From Conexibacter sp. CPCC 206217 (GTDB lineage Bacteria > Actinomycetota > Thermoleophilia > Solirubrobacterales > Solirubrobacteraceae), in contig NZ_JAUTDO010000006.1 of assembly GCF_030646165.1 (NCBI RefSeq), positions 372,001 to 436,000 of the forward strand: a stretch of DNA of 64,000 nt, read 5' to 3'. This document shows positions 1 through 12,249 of this stretch, piece by piece; position 1 is the stretch's first letter, and every line of letters starts with the position of its first letter. The translations under genes and the position numbers were made by a program. The notes beneath the pieces were generated by a model. That model was not told the DNA's origin and did not search any database. It was given only the letters and a program-made list of their open reading frames with translations.

Positions 1-261
1 CGCTGCGATGCAGATATGAGGGAATCCTACTATCGCACCCCCGATAATCGTGCGAGGGTTCGCCGACTGACCGATCGGGCGGCGCGATCGTGCGTTGTCG
101 CCGGGCCGGCGGAGGGATCCAGCGACTCAACAGACCGAAAAGGCGCATAACATGAGACGAGTCTGCTGGCCCGAGGCTCGACAGGCATTCAATTCCCGCA
201 ATTCCGAAGAAAGAAGCGCGATGTAAAGCAACTAAATCGTGCAAAGCGATCGCCAGTTCAC

Positions 262-267
262 TAACGT
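262..267 (+). promoter_or_regulatory. candidate -10 box of a leaderless promoter
   Basis: TAACGT lies six bases before the ATG at 274, and there is no Shine-Dalgarno sequence in that gap. This placement would start the mRNA at or next to the A of the ATG, so the transcript would be leaderless. The -35 region is weak. The rest of bases 1-261 is AT-richer than the genes, and I see no gene in it. Confidence 0.35.
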
Positions 268-273
268 ACCTCC

Positions 274-1779
274 ATGGCCACCGTGTCCACCCGCAAGGGT
301 GCTCAAACGAACCCCGTCGCGCTCGCTCCCGCGATCGCCGCGGGGACCGTCTTCGCAGCCTCGGGCGCCGTGCTCGTGCTGGAGATCCTCGCCGTCCGGC
401 TGCTCGCGCCGTACGTCGGGCTGACGCTCGAGACGACGACGTCGATCATCGGCGCCGTGCTCGCGGGGATCGCCGTCGGCGCCGCGCTCGGCGGCTGGGT
501 CTCCGACCGGCAGGACCCGCACCGGCTCGCCGCCGGCCTGCTGATCGGCGGCGGCCTGCTGGCGCTGCTGACGGTCCCGATCGTGCGCGCGCTCGGACCT
601 GGCGCGCGTGGGGGAGGCGACCTGCCCGCGCTCGGCATCACGCTGCTCGCGCTCGTCCCCAGCGCGGCCGTCCTGAGCGCCGTCTCGCCGACGATGGCGC
701 GGATCCAGCTGCATGACCTGCACGCAAGCGGCACGATCGTCGGGCGGCTGTCGGCGTGGGCGACCGCGGGCGCGCTCGTCGGCACGTTCGGCACCGGCTT
801 CGTGCTCGTGCCGCTGCTGTCGGTCAGCACCGCGGTGCTCGCGACCGGCCTGCTGCTGGTGCTCGTCGGGCTGCTGCTGGGCTGGCACACAAGAGCGCTC
901 AGCCGCGGTGCGACGGGCGCTGCGGTCGCGACGGCGGCCGCGCTCGCGCTGCTCGCGGCGACGCGCGACTCGCCGTGCGACACCGAGACGACCTACCACT
1001 GCGCGAGCGTGCTCGTCGACGCGCAGAACCCCAACGGCCGCGAGCTGATGCTCGACGACATCCACCACTCCTACGTCGACCTCGCCAACCCGACGAACCT
1101 CGTGTACGGCTACACGCAGTGGATCGGCCACGCGGTCGACGCGATCTACCCGCGCAACCGGCCGCTCGACGCCGTCTTCGTCGGCGGCGGCGGCTTCACG
1201 CTCCCGCGCTGGCTGGTCGCGACGCGCCCGCAGGGCAACGCGCACGTGTTGGAGGTCGACGGCGAGCTGGTCGACTTCGACAAGCAGCGGCTCGGCCTGA
1301 GAACGTCGCCGCGGCTGACGGCGACGGTCGGCGACGCGCGCATGACGCTGCGTGACGAGCCGGATGCAAGCGCCGACCTGCTGGTGGGCGACGCCTTCGG
1401 CAGCTACGCCGTGCCGTGGCATCTGGCGACGCGCGAGTGGACCGAGGAGATCAAGCGCGTGCTGCGGCCGGACGGCCTGTACGCGCTCAACGTCATAGAC
1501 ATGCTGCCGCTGGACCTGCTGCGGGCGGAGACGGCGACGCTGCTGCCGCTGTTCGAGGACGTCCAGCTGGTGACGATACCCGGCCCCGACACGCTGCCCG
1601 GCGGCGGCAACGCGGTCCTGTTCGCGTCCGACCGCAAGCTGCCGGACGACATAGGCGGGGCGGCCGCGGAGGGCGGCACCGCCTACGACCGCAGAGCGCT
1701 CGTCGAGTGGGCCGCAGGCGCCCAGCAGCTGACCGACGACAACGCGCCGGTGGACCAGCTGCTGAACGCCAGAGCCTGA
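274..1779 (+). CDS. fused membrane / spermidine synthase-like protein
   Basis: 501 aa. The N-terminal half (about residues 15-220) consists of hydrophobic segments typical of the membrane part of 'fused MFS/spermidine synthase' proteins. The C-terminal half has a Rossmann methyltransferase-like fold with a glycine-rich loop (AVFVGGGGFTLPRWLV) and an acidic strand end (VLEVDGELVDF), as in polyamine aminopropyltransferases. Proteins of this architecture are common in bacteria, but their substrate is rarely known, and I do not claim spermidine synthesis. The start is the ATG at 274, which has no Shine-Dalgarno sequence but has a -10-like box just upstream. It is convergent with the YaaH-family gene, with a 28-base gap. 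Confidence 0.75.
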   Translation: MATVSTRKGAQTNPVALAPAIAAGTVFAASGAVLVLEILAVRLLAPYVGLTLETTTSIIGAVLAGIAVGAALGGWVSDRQDPHRLAAGLLIGGGLLALLTVPIVRALGPGARGGGDLPALGITLLALVPSAAVLSAVSPTMARIQLHDLHASGTIVGRLSAWATAGALVGTFGTGFVLVPLLSVSTAVLATGLLLVLVGLLLGWHTRALSRGATGAAVATAAALALLAATRDSPCDTETTYHCASVLVDAQNPNGRELMLDDIHHSYVDLANPTNLVYGYTQWIGHAVDAIYPRNRPLDAVFVGGGGFTLPRWLVATRPQGNAHVLEVDGELVDFDKQRLGLRTSPRLTATVGDARMTLRDEPDASADLLVGDAFGSYAVPWHLATREWTEEIKRVLRPDGLYALNVIDMLPLDLLRAETATLLPLFEDVQLVTIPGPDTLPGGGNAVLFASDRKLPDDIGGAAAEGGTAYDRRALVEWAAGAQQLTDDNAPVDQLLNARA

Positions 1780-1807
1780 CGGCCCGCGAACGACGCGACG
1801 CGACGAC

Positions 1808-2458
1808 CTACTTCACCAGCGGCGGCCCGAGCGGGTACGACTTCCCGCCGCCTGCCGCCGAGGCGGCGCTGAGGAACAGGTAGACGCCGAGCGCGGCGAA
1901 CACGAGCGTGACCCAGCCCGCAGCCTTCGTGAGCGTCTCGCTGGTGTTGAGCGTGCCGAAGATCAGCAGCACGAGCGCCAGCACGACGAGCGCGACGACG
2001 GCGGTGAAGGCGACCGGCAGGCGGACCGTCGCCAGCGCCAGCGCGGCCATGATCACCGCCCAGCTGATCAGGAACAGCGCGACGGTGTGCTGGACATCAG
2101 CCGGCGGGACCGGGAACCAGCCGTGCGTGAGGCTCGCGATCAGCACGGTGTAGCTGAGCCAGAAGCCGGCGAACAGCCCGAAGATCGTCGCCACCATCGT
2201 CTGGCCCAGCGACGCCGCCCAGACCGTCGAGAGCAGCAGGCCGAGGCCGGTCATCGCGAAGATGATCGGCAGCGCGCTGCCCTGCGCCGCCGGCGAGACG
2301 TAGCCGACGAGCGCGAGCCCGAGCGCTATCGAGCCGACCGCGAACGCCGGCAGGCCGAGTACGGCGGGGTCGCCCGGCGGCGCCTCGGCCTGGGTCGCGG
2401 CGGGTTGGGCGGGTGCGGTCGCCGCAGGGGCGGTCGTCTCTGCGTGTACTGCAGACAT
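1808..2458 (-). CDS. GPR1/FUN34/YaaH family acetate transporter
   Basis: 216 aa with about six membrane helices, the usual size for this family of acetate/succinate channels or symporters (SatP/YaaH). A GDPAVLGLPAF stretch before helix 1 matches the family NPAxLGL signature, with D in place of N. A strong AGGAGGAGGAG ribosome site precedes the ATG. The gene is last in the monooxygenase operon, 31 bases after the chaperonin gene. Its position suggests import or export of acetate or a similar short acid made from the oxidised alkane. That role is inference; the family assignment is firm. Confidence 0.85.
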   Translation of the reverse strand: MSAVHAETTAPAATAPAQPAATQAEAPPGDPAVLGLPAFAVGSIALGLALVGYVSPAAQGSALPIIFAMTGLGLLLSTVWAASLGQTMVATIFGLFAGFWLSYTVLIASLTHGWFPVPPADVQHTVALFLISWAVIMAALALATVRLPVAFTAVVALVVLALVLLIFGTLNTSETLTKAAGWVTLVFAALGVYLFLSAASAAGGGKSYPLGPPLVK

Positions 2459-2489
2459 CTCTCCTCCTCCTGTTGGTGTCGGACTCGGG

Positions 2490-5194
<2,705 letters not shown>

Positions 5195-5276
5195 GCCGCC
5201 ACCTCCCGTGTCTGCTGGGACGCGCGAGCGAGCCCTTGGGCGAGTTCGCGCCCGGCATGCGAGCGCTCTGCGCGAG

Positions 5277-6023
5277 TCATGCCGCCACCCCTTCCTCGGT
5301 CGGGTCTTCGACGCCGTAGCGGACCTGCAGCAGCGAGCGGCAGATGCCGCCGTTGCTCTCCAGGCTGAGGCTCACCAGCCGCGCGCGCCGCAGCCACGGG
5401 CTGAGCTGCTCGGGCGGGATCGGGGCCCCGTCCTCGCCGGCCACCAGCGCCGGCGCGTCGGCGTCGCACGACAGCCCCAGCTCGCGCCGCAGCTGCACGC
5501 AGCGGTGCGCGTCCGGCGTGTCGGGCAGGTCGCCGACGCGCGCGGCGACGACCTGCTCGGGCGCGGTGCCGGCCGCCAGGAGCGCCTGTGCGACGCGCCC
5601 CTGACGGGCCAGCAGCGCCTTGCGCTGGAACAGCTCTCGCAGCGCCTCCAAGTCGGCCGGGCCGTCGCTCTCGCCTGGGAACGCGTCCTCGAAGCCGCCG
5701 CCGCGCCCGACGGCGGCGTTGATCTCCTCACCGGTGTAGTGGTCGCGCAGCACGACGCTGATCGCCTGAGCCGCCGGCACGCCGCGACGCAGCGCGTCGC
5801 GGGCGTCGGCGGCCATCAGGAAGGCGAAGTTCGGCGCGCACTGCGGTGTCGGCAGGCGCAGGCGCACCGCGACGTCCCCGTCCGCCGACACGTCGCACGC
5901 GTCGACGAAACCGAGCGTCGTGATCGGCTCGTCCAGCTCCGGGTCGTAGACCGTCGCCAGCGCCGCCAGCGCCTGTGCCCGTAACGGAATCCGAGGCCTT
6001 TGGCCGTGGGATTTCGCGGTCAC
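5277..6023 (-). CDS. DUF59/MIP18-type iron-sulfur assembly protein
   Basis: 248 aa. The N-terminal 90 residues form a DUF59 domain with the signature DPELDEPITTLGFV (28-40) and a conserved cysteine (Cys62, PTPQC). The remaining 150 residues are not recognised. DUF59 proteins (SufT, PaaD, MIP18) help mature iron-sulfur or other metal proteins. A copy inside prm-type operons suggests metal-centre assembly in the hydroxylase or reductase, which is inference. It starts with GTG and overlaps the stop of the amidohydrolase gene (GTGA), so the two are probably translationally coupled. Confidence 0.75.
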   Translation of the reverse strand: MTAKSHGQRPRIPLRAQALAALATVYDPELDEPITTLGFVDACDVSADGDVAVRLRLPTPQCAPNFAFLMAADARDALRRGVPAAQAISVVLRDHYTGEEINAAVGRGGGFEDAFPGESDGPADLEALRELFQRKALLARQGRVAQALLAAGTAPEQVVAARVGDLPDTPDAHRCVQLRRELGLSCDADAPALVAGEDGAPIPPEQLSPWLRRARLVSLSLESNGGICRSLLQVRYGVEDPTEEGVAA

Positions 6024-7072
6024 GCGCGTCCCTCCACCAGCTGTGCGTCATCGCGCGCGGCCGGCGTGCCGGCCTCGTCGGGAAGCCGGAACTCGGCCGG
6101 CACCTCGACGTCGTACAGCTTGGCCGCGTTGAGGCCGAGCACCTTCTTCTTCGCCGCCGTCGTCCAGCGCGGGTAGTCGGAGAACGTGTCGTCGGGGTAG
6201 TCCCAGTCGACCAGTCCCTCGACCTGCCATCTCGGCTCCCAGATGCCGTAGTCGGAGCCGAACAGCATCTTGTCCTCGCCGACCCAGAACAGCAGCTCGC
6301 CCATCACCTTCGCGAAGAAGCGCGGGCGCGCGTACATCAGCCCGCCGACGACGACCGAGAGGCCTGCGTAGACGTTGGGCTCCTGCGTCGCCATGAAGCA
6401 GAAGTCCTCGATCCGCGGCAACCCGACATGCTCCACGACGAAGTTGAGGTCCGGGTAGCTGGTCGCGGCGAAGTCGACGTCTCTGACGTCGAAGGCGTCC
6501 TTGTCCAGCGGCCAGATCGTCGGGCCCTTGTGTATGTGGATGTTCTTGATCCCGAGCTCCTGGCACAGCTCCAGGAACGGCACCGCCTCGGGATCTCTCA
6601 GCGTCCAGCCGCGCGAGCTGCCGAGCCACTCGGCCGTGTACAGCTTCACGCCCTTGAGCCCGTAGCGGGCGTGGTCGGCGCGCAGCTGCTGGAGACCCGC
6701 CTCGCCTTCGCGCGGGTCCCAGCGGCCGTTGACGCGCAGTCTGCCGGGGAAGCGCTCCAACAGCGACGCGTTCTGCTCGATCGCGTTGAAGCCCTTCTCG
6801 TACCACTGCTTCAGGTAGGTCGACTGGAAGATGCCCATGTCGACGTGGCCGTCCTGGAAGACGTCCTTCTCGAAGTCGTCCTCGCTGTACTTCTGGAAGT
6901 GCTCGATCGACCAGTGCGTCGCGGGCGGGCCGAGCGACTGGTAGGCATGGAAGCACTCGATCCAGCCCTTCGCATACTGCTCCTGCCCCTTGACCCAGTT
7001 CGCGGGGCTGGCGTCCCAGAAGTGCAGATGGCTGTCGAGGACGAAGTACTTCTCGCCGTCCTTCTCGTACAT
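6020..7072 (-). CDS. amidohydrolase (TIM-barrel, amidohydro_2 type)
   Basis: 350 aa metal-dependent hydrolase of the amidohydrolase_2 superfamily. HLHFWD near the N-terminus gives the His-x-His pair, HIHKGP and VEHVGLPRI supply middle histidines, and LFGSDYGIW holds the C-terminal Asp. A gene of this family occurs in the same place in many propane/acetone monooxygenase operons, where its reaction is not established to my knowledge. It lies 22 bases after the coupling-protein gene. It may hydrolyse or decarboxylate a downstream intermediate, but no substrate can be assigned. Confidence 0.8.
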   Translation of the reverse strand: MYEKDGEKYFVLDSHLHFWDASPANWVKGQEQYAKGWIECFHAYQSLGPPATHWSIEHFQKYSEDDFEKDVFQDGHVDMGIFQSTYLKQWYEKGFNAIEQNASLLERFPGRLRVNGRWDPREGEAGLQQLRADHARYGLKGVKLYTAEWLGSSRGWTLRDPEAVPFLELCQELGIKNIHIHKGPTIWPLDKDAFDVRDVDFAATSYPDLNFVVEHVGLPRIEDFCFMATQEPNVYAGLSVVVGGLMYARPRFFAKVMGELLFWVGEDKMLFGSDYGIWEPRWQVEGLVDWDYPDDTFSDYPRWTTAAKKKVLGLNAAKLYDVEVPAEFRLPDEAGTPAARDDAQLVEGRA

Positions 7073-7094
7073 GGGTATCTCCCTCTCGGCGCGG

Positions 7095-7442
7095 CTATTC
7101 GACCGGCGTGAGGTCGAAGCCGATGTACTCGGCGGCGTCCTCCGGGTTGGCGAACAGCAGCACGCGGTCGTCGAGGACCACCATGCGCCCGTAGTGGGTC
7201 GACATGATCTCCTCGAAGTCGTCCTGGCCGAAGTCGGCCCAGCCGAGCGCCTCGGCGATCTCGGCGAAGTCGAAGTCGATCTTGTTGACGCCGTCGAGCC
7301 GGATCATCGACGGCAGCTCGACGACCTCGACGTCGCCCTTCTCCTGCATCAGCTGGGCGACGACGTGGCCCACCTGGTTGTTCATCAGCGTCACGCCGGC
7401 CTTGTTGGACGAGCTGCGATCGGCTGCGAATTGAGCACTCAT
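7095..7442 (-). CDS. prmD: monooxygenase coupling (regulatory) protein
   Basis: 115 aa MmoB/DmpM-family effector of soluble diiron monooxygenases. Such proteins bind the hydroxylase and gate oxygen activation. Core motifs include [21 protein letters not shown], and [13 protein letters not shown] followed by [13 protein letters not shown] longer open frame runs upstream, but the ATG at 7442 overlaps the prmC stop (ATGA), gives the family's usual length, and is the right start. Order A-B-C-D matches the Rhodococcus and Mycobacterium prm/mim operons. Confidence 0.92.
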   Translation of the reverse strand: MSAQFAADRSSSNKAGVTLMNNQVGHVVAQLMQEKGDVEVVELPSMIRLDGVNKIDFDFAEIAEALGWADFGQDDFEEIMSTHYGRMVVLDDRVLLFANPEDAAEYIGFDLTPVE

Positions 7443-8551
7443 GCCTGCACCTCCGCGGGCGCTTCGAGACGGATGTCCTCCAACAGGTCCGCCAGCCGCT
7501 GGCGCGAGCGCGCGAGCGAGTCGTCGAACCTCACCAGCTTCTCCGCCGGCTGCGACCAGATCGGCTGCAGCTGGCGGGCCGCCTCGAGGCTGCGCGGCAC
7601 CCACTCCGCCAGCCACGCCTGCATCAGCTCGCGGTTGACGGCGCCGTGCGTCTCGTCGTCGGCGAGCATGCGGAAGAGGGCGCGCGCGCCGCGCTGCTCT
7701 CTGGCGCAGTCGGCCTCGCCGGTGCCCATGATCGTCGGCGTGACGAAGTCGCCCTGCGGCGCGGCGGCGTGCATCACGAAGCCGCTGCGGAACAGCTCGC
7801 CGACGAGCGGCTCGAACACGACCGCGGTCGCGAAGAACGCCTCCGCCCAGTCGCGCACCCCGGTCAGCCGCTCGACGTTCTCGCGCGTCGCCTGCCAGAT
7901 CGGGTCCGACTGCCACGTCTGCACGTGCGCCGAGCCGTCGAAGCCCTCGACCTGCTCGCTGACCTCGAGGTTGTAGAGCACGAGGTCCTGCGCGAAGCGC
8001 AGCTTGTGCGCCGCGGCGACCGACAGCGCGTTGTTGATCATGTTCGTCGGTCCGTCGCGCTGCGCGGACGTGTACACGTGCATCCCGATGCCGTGCTCGG
8101 CGTGGGCCCACGCGCCGACGTGGCGCTCGACGATTCTCGCCCAGCTGCGGCTCCAGCCGCGATAGGCATCGGCGGCTCTGGCGTTGACGAGCGACGCCTG
8201 GACTTGGCGCACCGTGTCCGCACCGTTGCGGAAGATCGTCTGCTCCCACTCCTCGTTGGGATCGAGGAAGGCATGCCAGTTGGACGACTTCAACGCCGTC
8301 CACTCATGCGGATACCCCATCGATCCGTCCGCGAAGCCGTAGATCCAGCCCTGTGACAGGTGCCGCGCCGGGTCCGGCTGGACGTCGACCGTGACGTCCT
8401 CGTAGACGCTCGCGCGGCGTCTGGCGGGGGTGAAGTAGTTGTACGAGCGGCTGCGCGACGAAGGGAACTCCAGCGCGCCGGCCTCCGCGTCGGTGAAGAC
8501 CGGCTTGGGGACGTTGCGCTCCTTCACCGCCGGTTCTGTGTCCTCAGCCAT
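7439..8551 (-). CDS. prmC: propane monooxygenase hydroxylase small (beta) subunit
   Basis: 370 aa, the expected size for the non-catalytic beta subunit of group 5/6 soluble diiron monooxygenases. It has the ferritin-like helical pattern, with recognisable stretches such as [11 protein letters not shown]-like [27 protein letters not shown] and RYVxxW-like [11 protein letters not shown]. It pairs with PrmA in the alpha2beta2 hydroxylase. It ends in a four-base overlap with prmD and starts 33 bases after the reductase gene, so subunits are made in a fixed ratio. I have no substrate evidence beyond family. Confidence 0.9.
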   Translation of the reverse strand: MAEDTEPAVKERNVPKPVFTDAEAGALEFPSSRSRSYNYFTPARRRASVYEDVTVDVQPDPARHLSQGWIYGFADGSMGYPHEWTALKSSNWHAFLDPNEEWEQTIFRNGADTVRQVQASLVNARAADAYRGWSRSWARIVERHVGAWAHAEHGIGMHVYTSAQRDGPTNMINNALSVAAAHKLRFAQDLVLYNLEVSEQVEGFDGSAHVQTWQSDPIWQATRENVERLTGVRDWAEAFFATAVVFEPLVGELFRSGFVMHAAAPQGDFVTPTIMGTGEADCAREQRGARALFRMLADDETHGAVNRELMQAWLAEWVPRSLEAARQLQPIWSQPAEKLVRFDDSLARSRQRLADLLEDIRLEAPAEVQA

Positions 8552-8584
8552 CGGGGATCTCCTCTCACTCGTGACGCGGGGACG

Positions 8585-9619
8585 TCAGTCCGCGCTGGTG
8601 GTGAACTTGTCGAAGTAGATGTGCGATTCGGCGGTGCCGCGTCTCATCAGCAGCGCGATCGCCGCGTCGACCATCGGCGGCGGGCCGCAGAGGTAGGCGT
8701 CGACGTCGGCCAGATCGCCCTCGAGGCGGTCGACGACGTCGGTGATGAGGCCCTTCTCGCCGCCCCAGCCGTTCGTGTCGGCGTTGGAGAGCGCCGGCAC
8801 GAAGCGGAAGTCGGGCAGCTTGGCGGCCAGCTCTTGCAGCTCGCCGAGGTGGAACAGGTCCTCCTCGCCGCGCGCGCCGTAGTAGTAGACGGCCGGCCGC
8901 TCGCAGTTCTTCTCGACCATCGAGCGCAGCAGCGACAGGACCGGCGCCATGCCGGCCCCGCCGCCGATGAAGACCAGCCGCCGCGGCGAGCTGTCGCGCA
9001 GCGTGAAGACGCCGTAGGGCCCCGTCACCTGCAACTCGTCGCCGACGGAGATCGAGCCGTCGCTCAGCAGCCCGGAGAAGCGGCCGCCGGGGTACAGCTT
9101 GATCATGAACTCCAGCTCGTCGCCGGCGGCGCAGGTGTTCGCCATCGAGAACGAGCGGTGCTCCTGCGGATGGCCGGGGATCGAGATGTCGACGTACTGA
9201 CCCGCGTGGAACGCCATCGACTCGCCCGGCGCCAGCTTCAGCACCAGGCGCCGGATGTCGCTGGTCAATTCCTCGATCGCCTCGACGCGGGCGCTGAGCA
9301 CCTGGAGCGGGACCCCGGAGCGCAGCACCTCCTCGTCGAAGTTGATCAGCTCGATCTCGAGGTCGGTGAGGGCATGCGCCCGGCACAGCAGCGTGTAGCC
9401 CTCCTGCTCCTCGTAGTCGGGCAGCGCGAACGTCGAGTAGCGATCGAGGTCGACCTCGCCGTCGAGCAGGAACGACTTGCACGCCGCGCACTGCCCTTCC
9501 TTGCAGCCGTGCATCAGCATCAGGCCCTGTCTGAAGGCGGCGTCGAGGATCGTCTCGTCCTCGTCGACCTCCATCTCGATGCCGACCGGCTCGAGGCGAA
9601 CGGTGTGCTTTTCGCCCAT
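8585..9619 (-). CDS. prmB: monooxygenase reductase (FAD / 2Fe-2S)
   Basis: 344 aa electron-transfer component. The N-terminal plant-type ferredoxin domain carries Cys39, Cys44, Cys47 and Cys79 for a 2Fe-2S cluster. The FAD-binding motif is RSFSMAN (155-161). The NAD(P)H domain has GGGAGMAP (about 217-224) and ends with the typical CGPPPMVDAA. It passes electrons from NADH through FAD and the cluster to the diiron hydroxylase. It lies 13 bases after prmA, in the usual A-B order. Confidence 0.93.
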   Translation of the reverse strand: MGEKHTVRLEPVGIEMEVDEDETILDAAFRQGLMLMHGCKEGQCAACKSFLLDGEVDLDRYSTFALPDYEEQEGYTLLCRAHALTDLEIELINFDEEVLRSGVPLQVLSARVEAIEELTSDIRRLVLKLAPGESMAFHAGQYVDISIPGHPQEHRSFSMANTCAAGDELEFMIKLYPGGRFSGLLSDGSISVGDELQVTGPYGVFTLRDSSPRRLVFIGGGAGMAPVLSLLRSMVEKNCERPAVYYYGARGEEDLFHLGELQELAAKLPDFRFVPALSNADTNGWGGEKGLITDVVDRLEGDLADVDAYLCGPPPMVDAAIALLMRRGTAESHIYFDKFTTSAD

Positions 9620-9632
9620 GACGCCTGCCTGC

Positions 9633-11282
9633 CTACGCCGTCGCCGGGGCCGGTCTGCCGGCGGGGCCGCCGGCCTTGTACGCCGCGACGTGCGCCTCGC
9701 GCTCCTCCGGCGTCATCTCGTTCAGCAGCACGTTCGGGCTCTGCAGCGTGTTGCCGCGCAGGTCCGACAGTCTCCACATCTTCTTCGGGTCGAGGTCGAG
9801 GTGCGGCTGCGGGACCAGCGTCTCGCCGTCGTCGCGCACGTAGCCGAGGTCCTTCACGACCTCCGCGACGTCGACGCCGTGGTAGAGCGTCTCCCACTCG
9901 CGCTTGCCGGTCAGTCTGCCCATCGCCGGCGTCGGGCGGCCCTCGTACTCGGGCCGGAACGCGACGGCGTCGGTCCAGTGACAGGTCTCCGAGCAGTACG
10001 TGCGGACCTGACCGTCGACCTCGTCGACGACCATGTCCTCGCGGATCAGGCACGGCACCATGCACGACCAGCAGCGGTGCGGGTACTGGTAGTCGACGTC
10101 CTCGAACGCGATCGGGTTGTGGCCGTTCTTTCTCGACAGGTCGGCGTAGTTCTCCCACCACTTGCCGTATCTGTCGTACCAGCCCGGGTACTTGTGCTCG
10201 AACCACTCGAAGTCTCTGTCGTCCATCGCGTCGATGCGCCAGTAGTTGAACGGCCAGCCGGTCGCGAAGAACTGCGCGACCTCGTGGACGTAGCCTCTGT
10301 TCCAGATGCGGTCCCACGACGCCTCGACGAGGTCGTGCGGGATCTCGAGGCCGTACTTCTCCAGCGGCACGAGGTAGGAGCGGTAGTAGTCGTCGTAGAT
10401 CCAGCGGCGCCACGACTCGGCGTAGCTGTCGCGCTCCAGGCGGCGGTCCTTCGTGCCGTACTCGATGAAGGTGCCGATCGCGGCGTCGACGACGGCGTGG
10501 TTGTTCCACCAGGCGTAGCGCAGGTCGCGCTCCAGCAGGGCGCGGTTGCGCTCGTCGGCGAGCGCCATCAGGATGATCGAGTAGCCGTTGGAGATGTGGC
10601 GCGACTCGTCGGACTGGACCGAGTGGAAGACGGTCGGCAGCAGGTAGTCGCCGTTGGCGGCGGCCTCGCCCGGCATCGCGACGAAGAGGACGTTGGTGAA
10701 GGCCGTCTCGGCGACGATCGTCAAGTAGATGTTGGCGGCGGTGATCGCGTCACCGGTGATGAAGCCCTCGCCGAACTGGCGGCCGATCGTGCCCGCGTAG
10801 CAGTTGGAGAACGCCTTCTCGGAGATGTCGAACCCGGCGGGGTCGATGTAGTGGTTCATGTAGAGGCGCTTGAGGTTCATCTGGATCGTCGAGTGACGAA
10901 CCTCGTCGATCATCTGGATCGCCAGCCCGTTGTGGACCTCGGGGTTGGGGACCGCGTTGATCGCCAGCGGCATCGCCCGCGCCGCGGAGATCTCCGGAAA
11001 CGGGATGATCGACAGGAACAGCTTCTGCCACTCCATCCAGCGCTGCTGCACCTGGCGGAACATGTTGCCGCGGATGGCGCCGTCCATCGCGCCGAAGACG
11101 CGGTTGTCCTTCTCCTCCTCCATCGGGAAGTAGGAGCGCAGGACCTGCTTCAGCGGGTCCTTCTTCGGCGCCTTCTCGAACGTGTAGTCGGTCGGGTACT
11201 TGTCGACCGGCTCGACGAACGTCGGATCCCAGGAGAGCTCCTGGATCTTCTGGTGGGCCTTCGTGATGCTCGCCCGACTCAT
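9633..11282 (-). CDS. prmA: propane monooxygenase hydroxylase large (alpha) subunit
   Basis: 549 aa catalytic subunit. The six diiron ligands are visible: Glu97 (PFPEISAAR), Glu127 and His130 (DEVRH), Glu192 (VAETAFTN), Glu226 and His229 (DESRH). A C-terminal zinc-binding-like CWSCMVPC...YCSETCHW region is also typical. Length and ligand spacing fit PrmA/MimA, which hydroxylate propane, acetone or phenol; the real substrate is unknown. A perfect AGAAGGAGGT ribosome site precedes the ATG. It is the first gene of the operon and follows iclR by 62 bases. Confidence 0.93.
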   Translation of the reverse strand: MSRASITKAHQKIQELSWDPTFVEPVDKYPTDYTFEKAPKKDPLKQVLRSYFPMEEEKDNRVFGAMDGAIRGNMFRQVQQRWMEWQKLFLSIIPFPEISAARAMPLAINAVPNPEVHNGLAIQMIDEVRHSTIQMNLKRLYMNHYIDPAGFDISEKAFSNCYAGTIGRQFGEGFITGDAITAANIYLTIVAETAFTNVLFVAMPGEAAANGDYLLPTVFHSVQSDESRHISNGYSIILMALADERNRALLERDLRYAWWNNHAVVDAAIGTFIEYGTKDRRLERDSYAESWRRWIYDDYYRSYLVPLEKYGLEIPHDLVEASWDRIWNRGYVHEVAQFFATGWPFNYWRIDAMDDRDFEWFEHKYPGWYDRYGKWWENYADLSRKNGHNPIAFEDVDYQYPHRCWSCMVPCLIREDMVVDEVDGQVRTYCSETCHWTDAVAFRPEYEGRPTPAMGRLTGKREWETLYHGVDVAEVVKDLGYVRDDGETLVPQPHLDLDPKKMWRLSDLRGNTLQSPNVLLNEMTPEEREAHVAAYKAGGPAGRPAPATA

Positions 11283-11318
11283 GGTGAGACCTCCTTCTCC
11301 GAATTACGCGGCACTTCG

Positions 11319-11348
11319 ACGTTATGTGTGGCGGCTGTGGTCATTCAA
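11319..11348 (-). promoter_or_regulatory. candidate prm operon promoter
   Basis: On the minus strand TTGAAT (11348-11343) and TAACGT (11324-11319) are separated by 18 bases, 36 bases before prmA. The -35 overlaps the stop codon of the upstream iclR gene. It would allow the operon to be transcribed independently of iclR. Confidence 0.45.
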
Positions 11349-12172
11349 GAACGCCCCGCGAATTCCGAGATCGTTGGAACCGGCGCCCCCGACAGCGCCG
11401 CCGTGGCGGCGCTCGCGACGGCGCCGACCTCGCGCTCCAGCAGCTCGCGCTCGGCTTCGAAGCAGTGCGTCGTCATCGAGATGCCCAGCACCGCGACGGC
11501 CTGGCGGCGCGCGTTGAAGACCGGTGCCGCGATGCAGCAGAAGTCGTCGCCGAACTCCTCGCGGTCGGAGGCGACGCCGCGGCGGCGGACCTCGTCCAGT
11601 TCGGCCAGCAGCACGTCCGGGTCGACGATCGTGTGCGGGGTGAAGGCGGTCAGGCCCTCGTCGAGGTAGCTCTCGACCTGCTCGCGGTCCTGCAGCGCCA
11701 GCACGACCTTGCCGAGCGCCAGCGCGTGCGCGTTGCCGCGGATCTCGCCGTCGAGGCCCGGCAGCCTGCGGATCCCCTGGCGCCCGCGCACGAGCGGGAT
11801 CACGATCCGCCCCTCCTGACCGGCCGCGACGTACGCCCGCTTGCGCGTGCGCGCGAAGAGCCTGTCGAGCACGTCGGCGAAGCCGCTCAGCGGCTGCGGC
11901 GCGGCCGCCTCGGAGGCGCCCAGCTCCAGCGCGTCGCGCGTGAGGCGGTAGACGCCGCGGTCGGCGTGAACCGCGAAGCCCTCCGCGCAGAGGCTGTCGA
12001 GCAGGTTGTAGGCGGTCGAGACGCTCTTGCCGAGTGCCCGCGCGGCCTCGTCGGCGCGCAGCCCGTGCTCGCTGCGGCCCAGCAGCGCGAGCAGTTGCAG
12101 CACGGCGCGTGCCGTGCTGAGCCCGCGCGCTCGCGGCGCGATTGCGCCCGTGGTCGTGGCGTGCGCGTCGAT
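11345..12172 (-). CDS. IclR-family transcriptional regulator
   Basis: IclR regulator with an N-terminal winged helix (GLSTARAVLQLLALL through GKSVSTAYNLLDSL) and a C-terminal ligand domain (QEGRIVIPLVRG, FCCIAAPVFNARRQAVAVLGIS). The first ATG/GTG is the GTG at 12103, but it would cut the first DNA-binding helix. Coding similarity continues upstream in frame. A strong GAGGAGAGGG site sits six bases before an in-frame ATC at 12172-12170, with no ATG, GTG or TTG available, so I place the start there tentatively. It lies upstream of prmA on the same strand and probably controls the operon. Confidence 0.78.
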   Translation of the reverse strand: MDAHATTTGAIAPRARGLSTARAVLQLLALLGRSEHGLRADEAARALGKSVSTAYNLLDSLCAEGFAVHADRGVYRLTRDALELGASEAAAPQPLSGFADVLDRLFARTRKRAYVAAGQEGRIVIPLVRGRQGIRRLPGLDGEIRGNAHALALGKVVLALQDREQVESYLDEGLTAFTPHTIVDPDVLLAELDEVRRRGVASDREEFGDDFCCIAAPVFNARRQAVAVLGISMTTHCFEAERELLEREVGAVASAATAALSGAPVPTISEFAGRS

Positions 12173-12249
12173 CGTCGTCCCTCTCCTCGAACTGCCCCTG
12201 CCGGCGGATGCCGGCAGATTCAGTCGATCAGGGCGGCGTTACAAGGCCG

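Noticed and set aside
232-1422. Long minus-strand frame opposite the membrane/spermidine-synthase-like gene
   Set aside because: It is an Arg/Ala/Asp-rich antisense shadow typical of GC-rich DNA, with no recognisable domain. The plus-strand frame has clear membrane helices and a methyltransferase-like fold.
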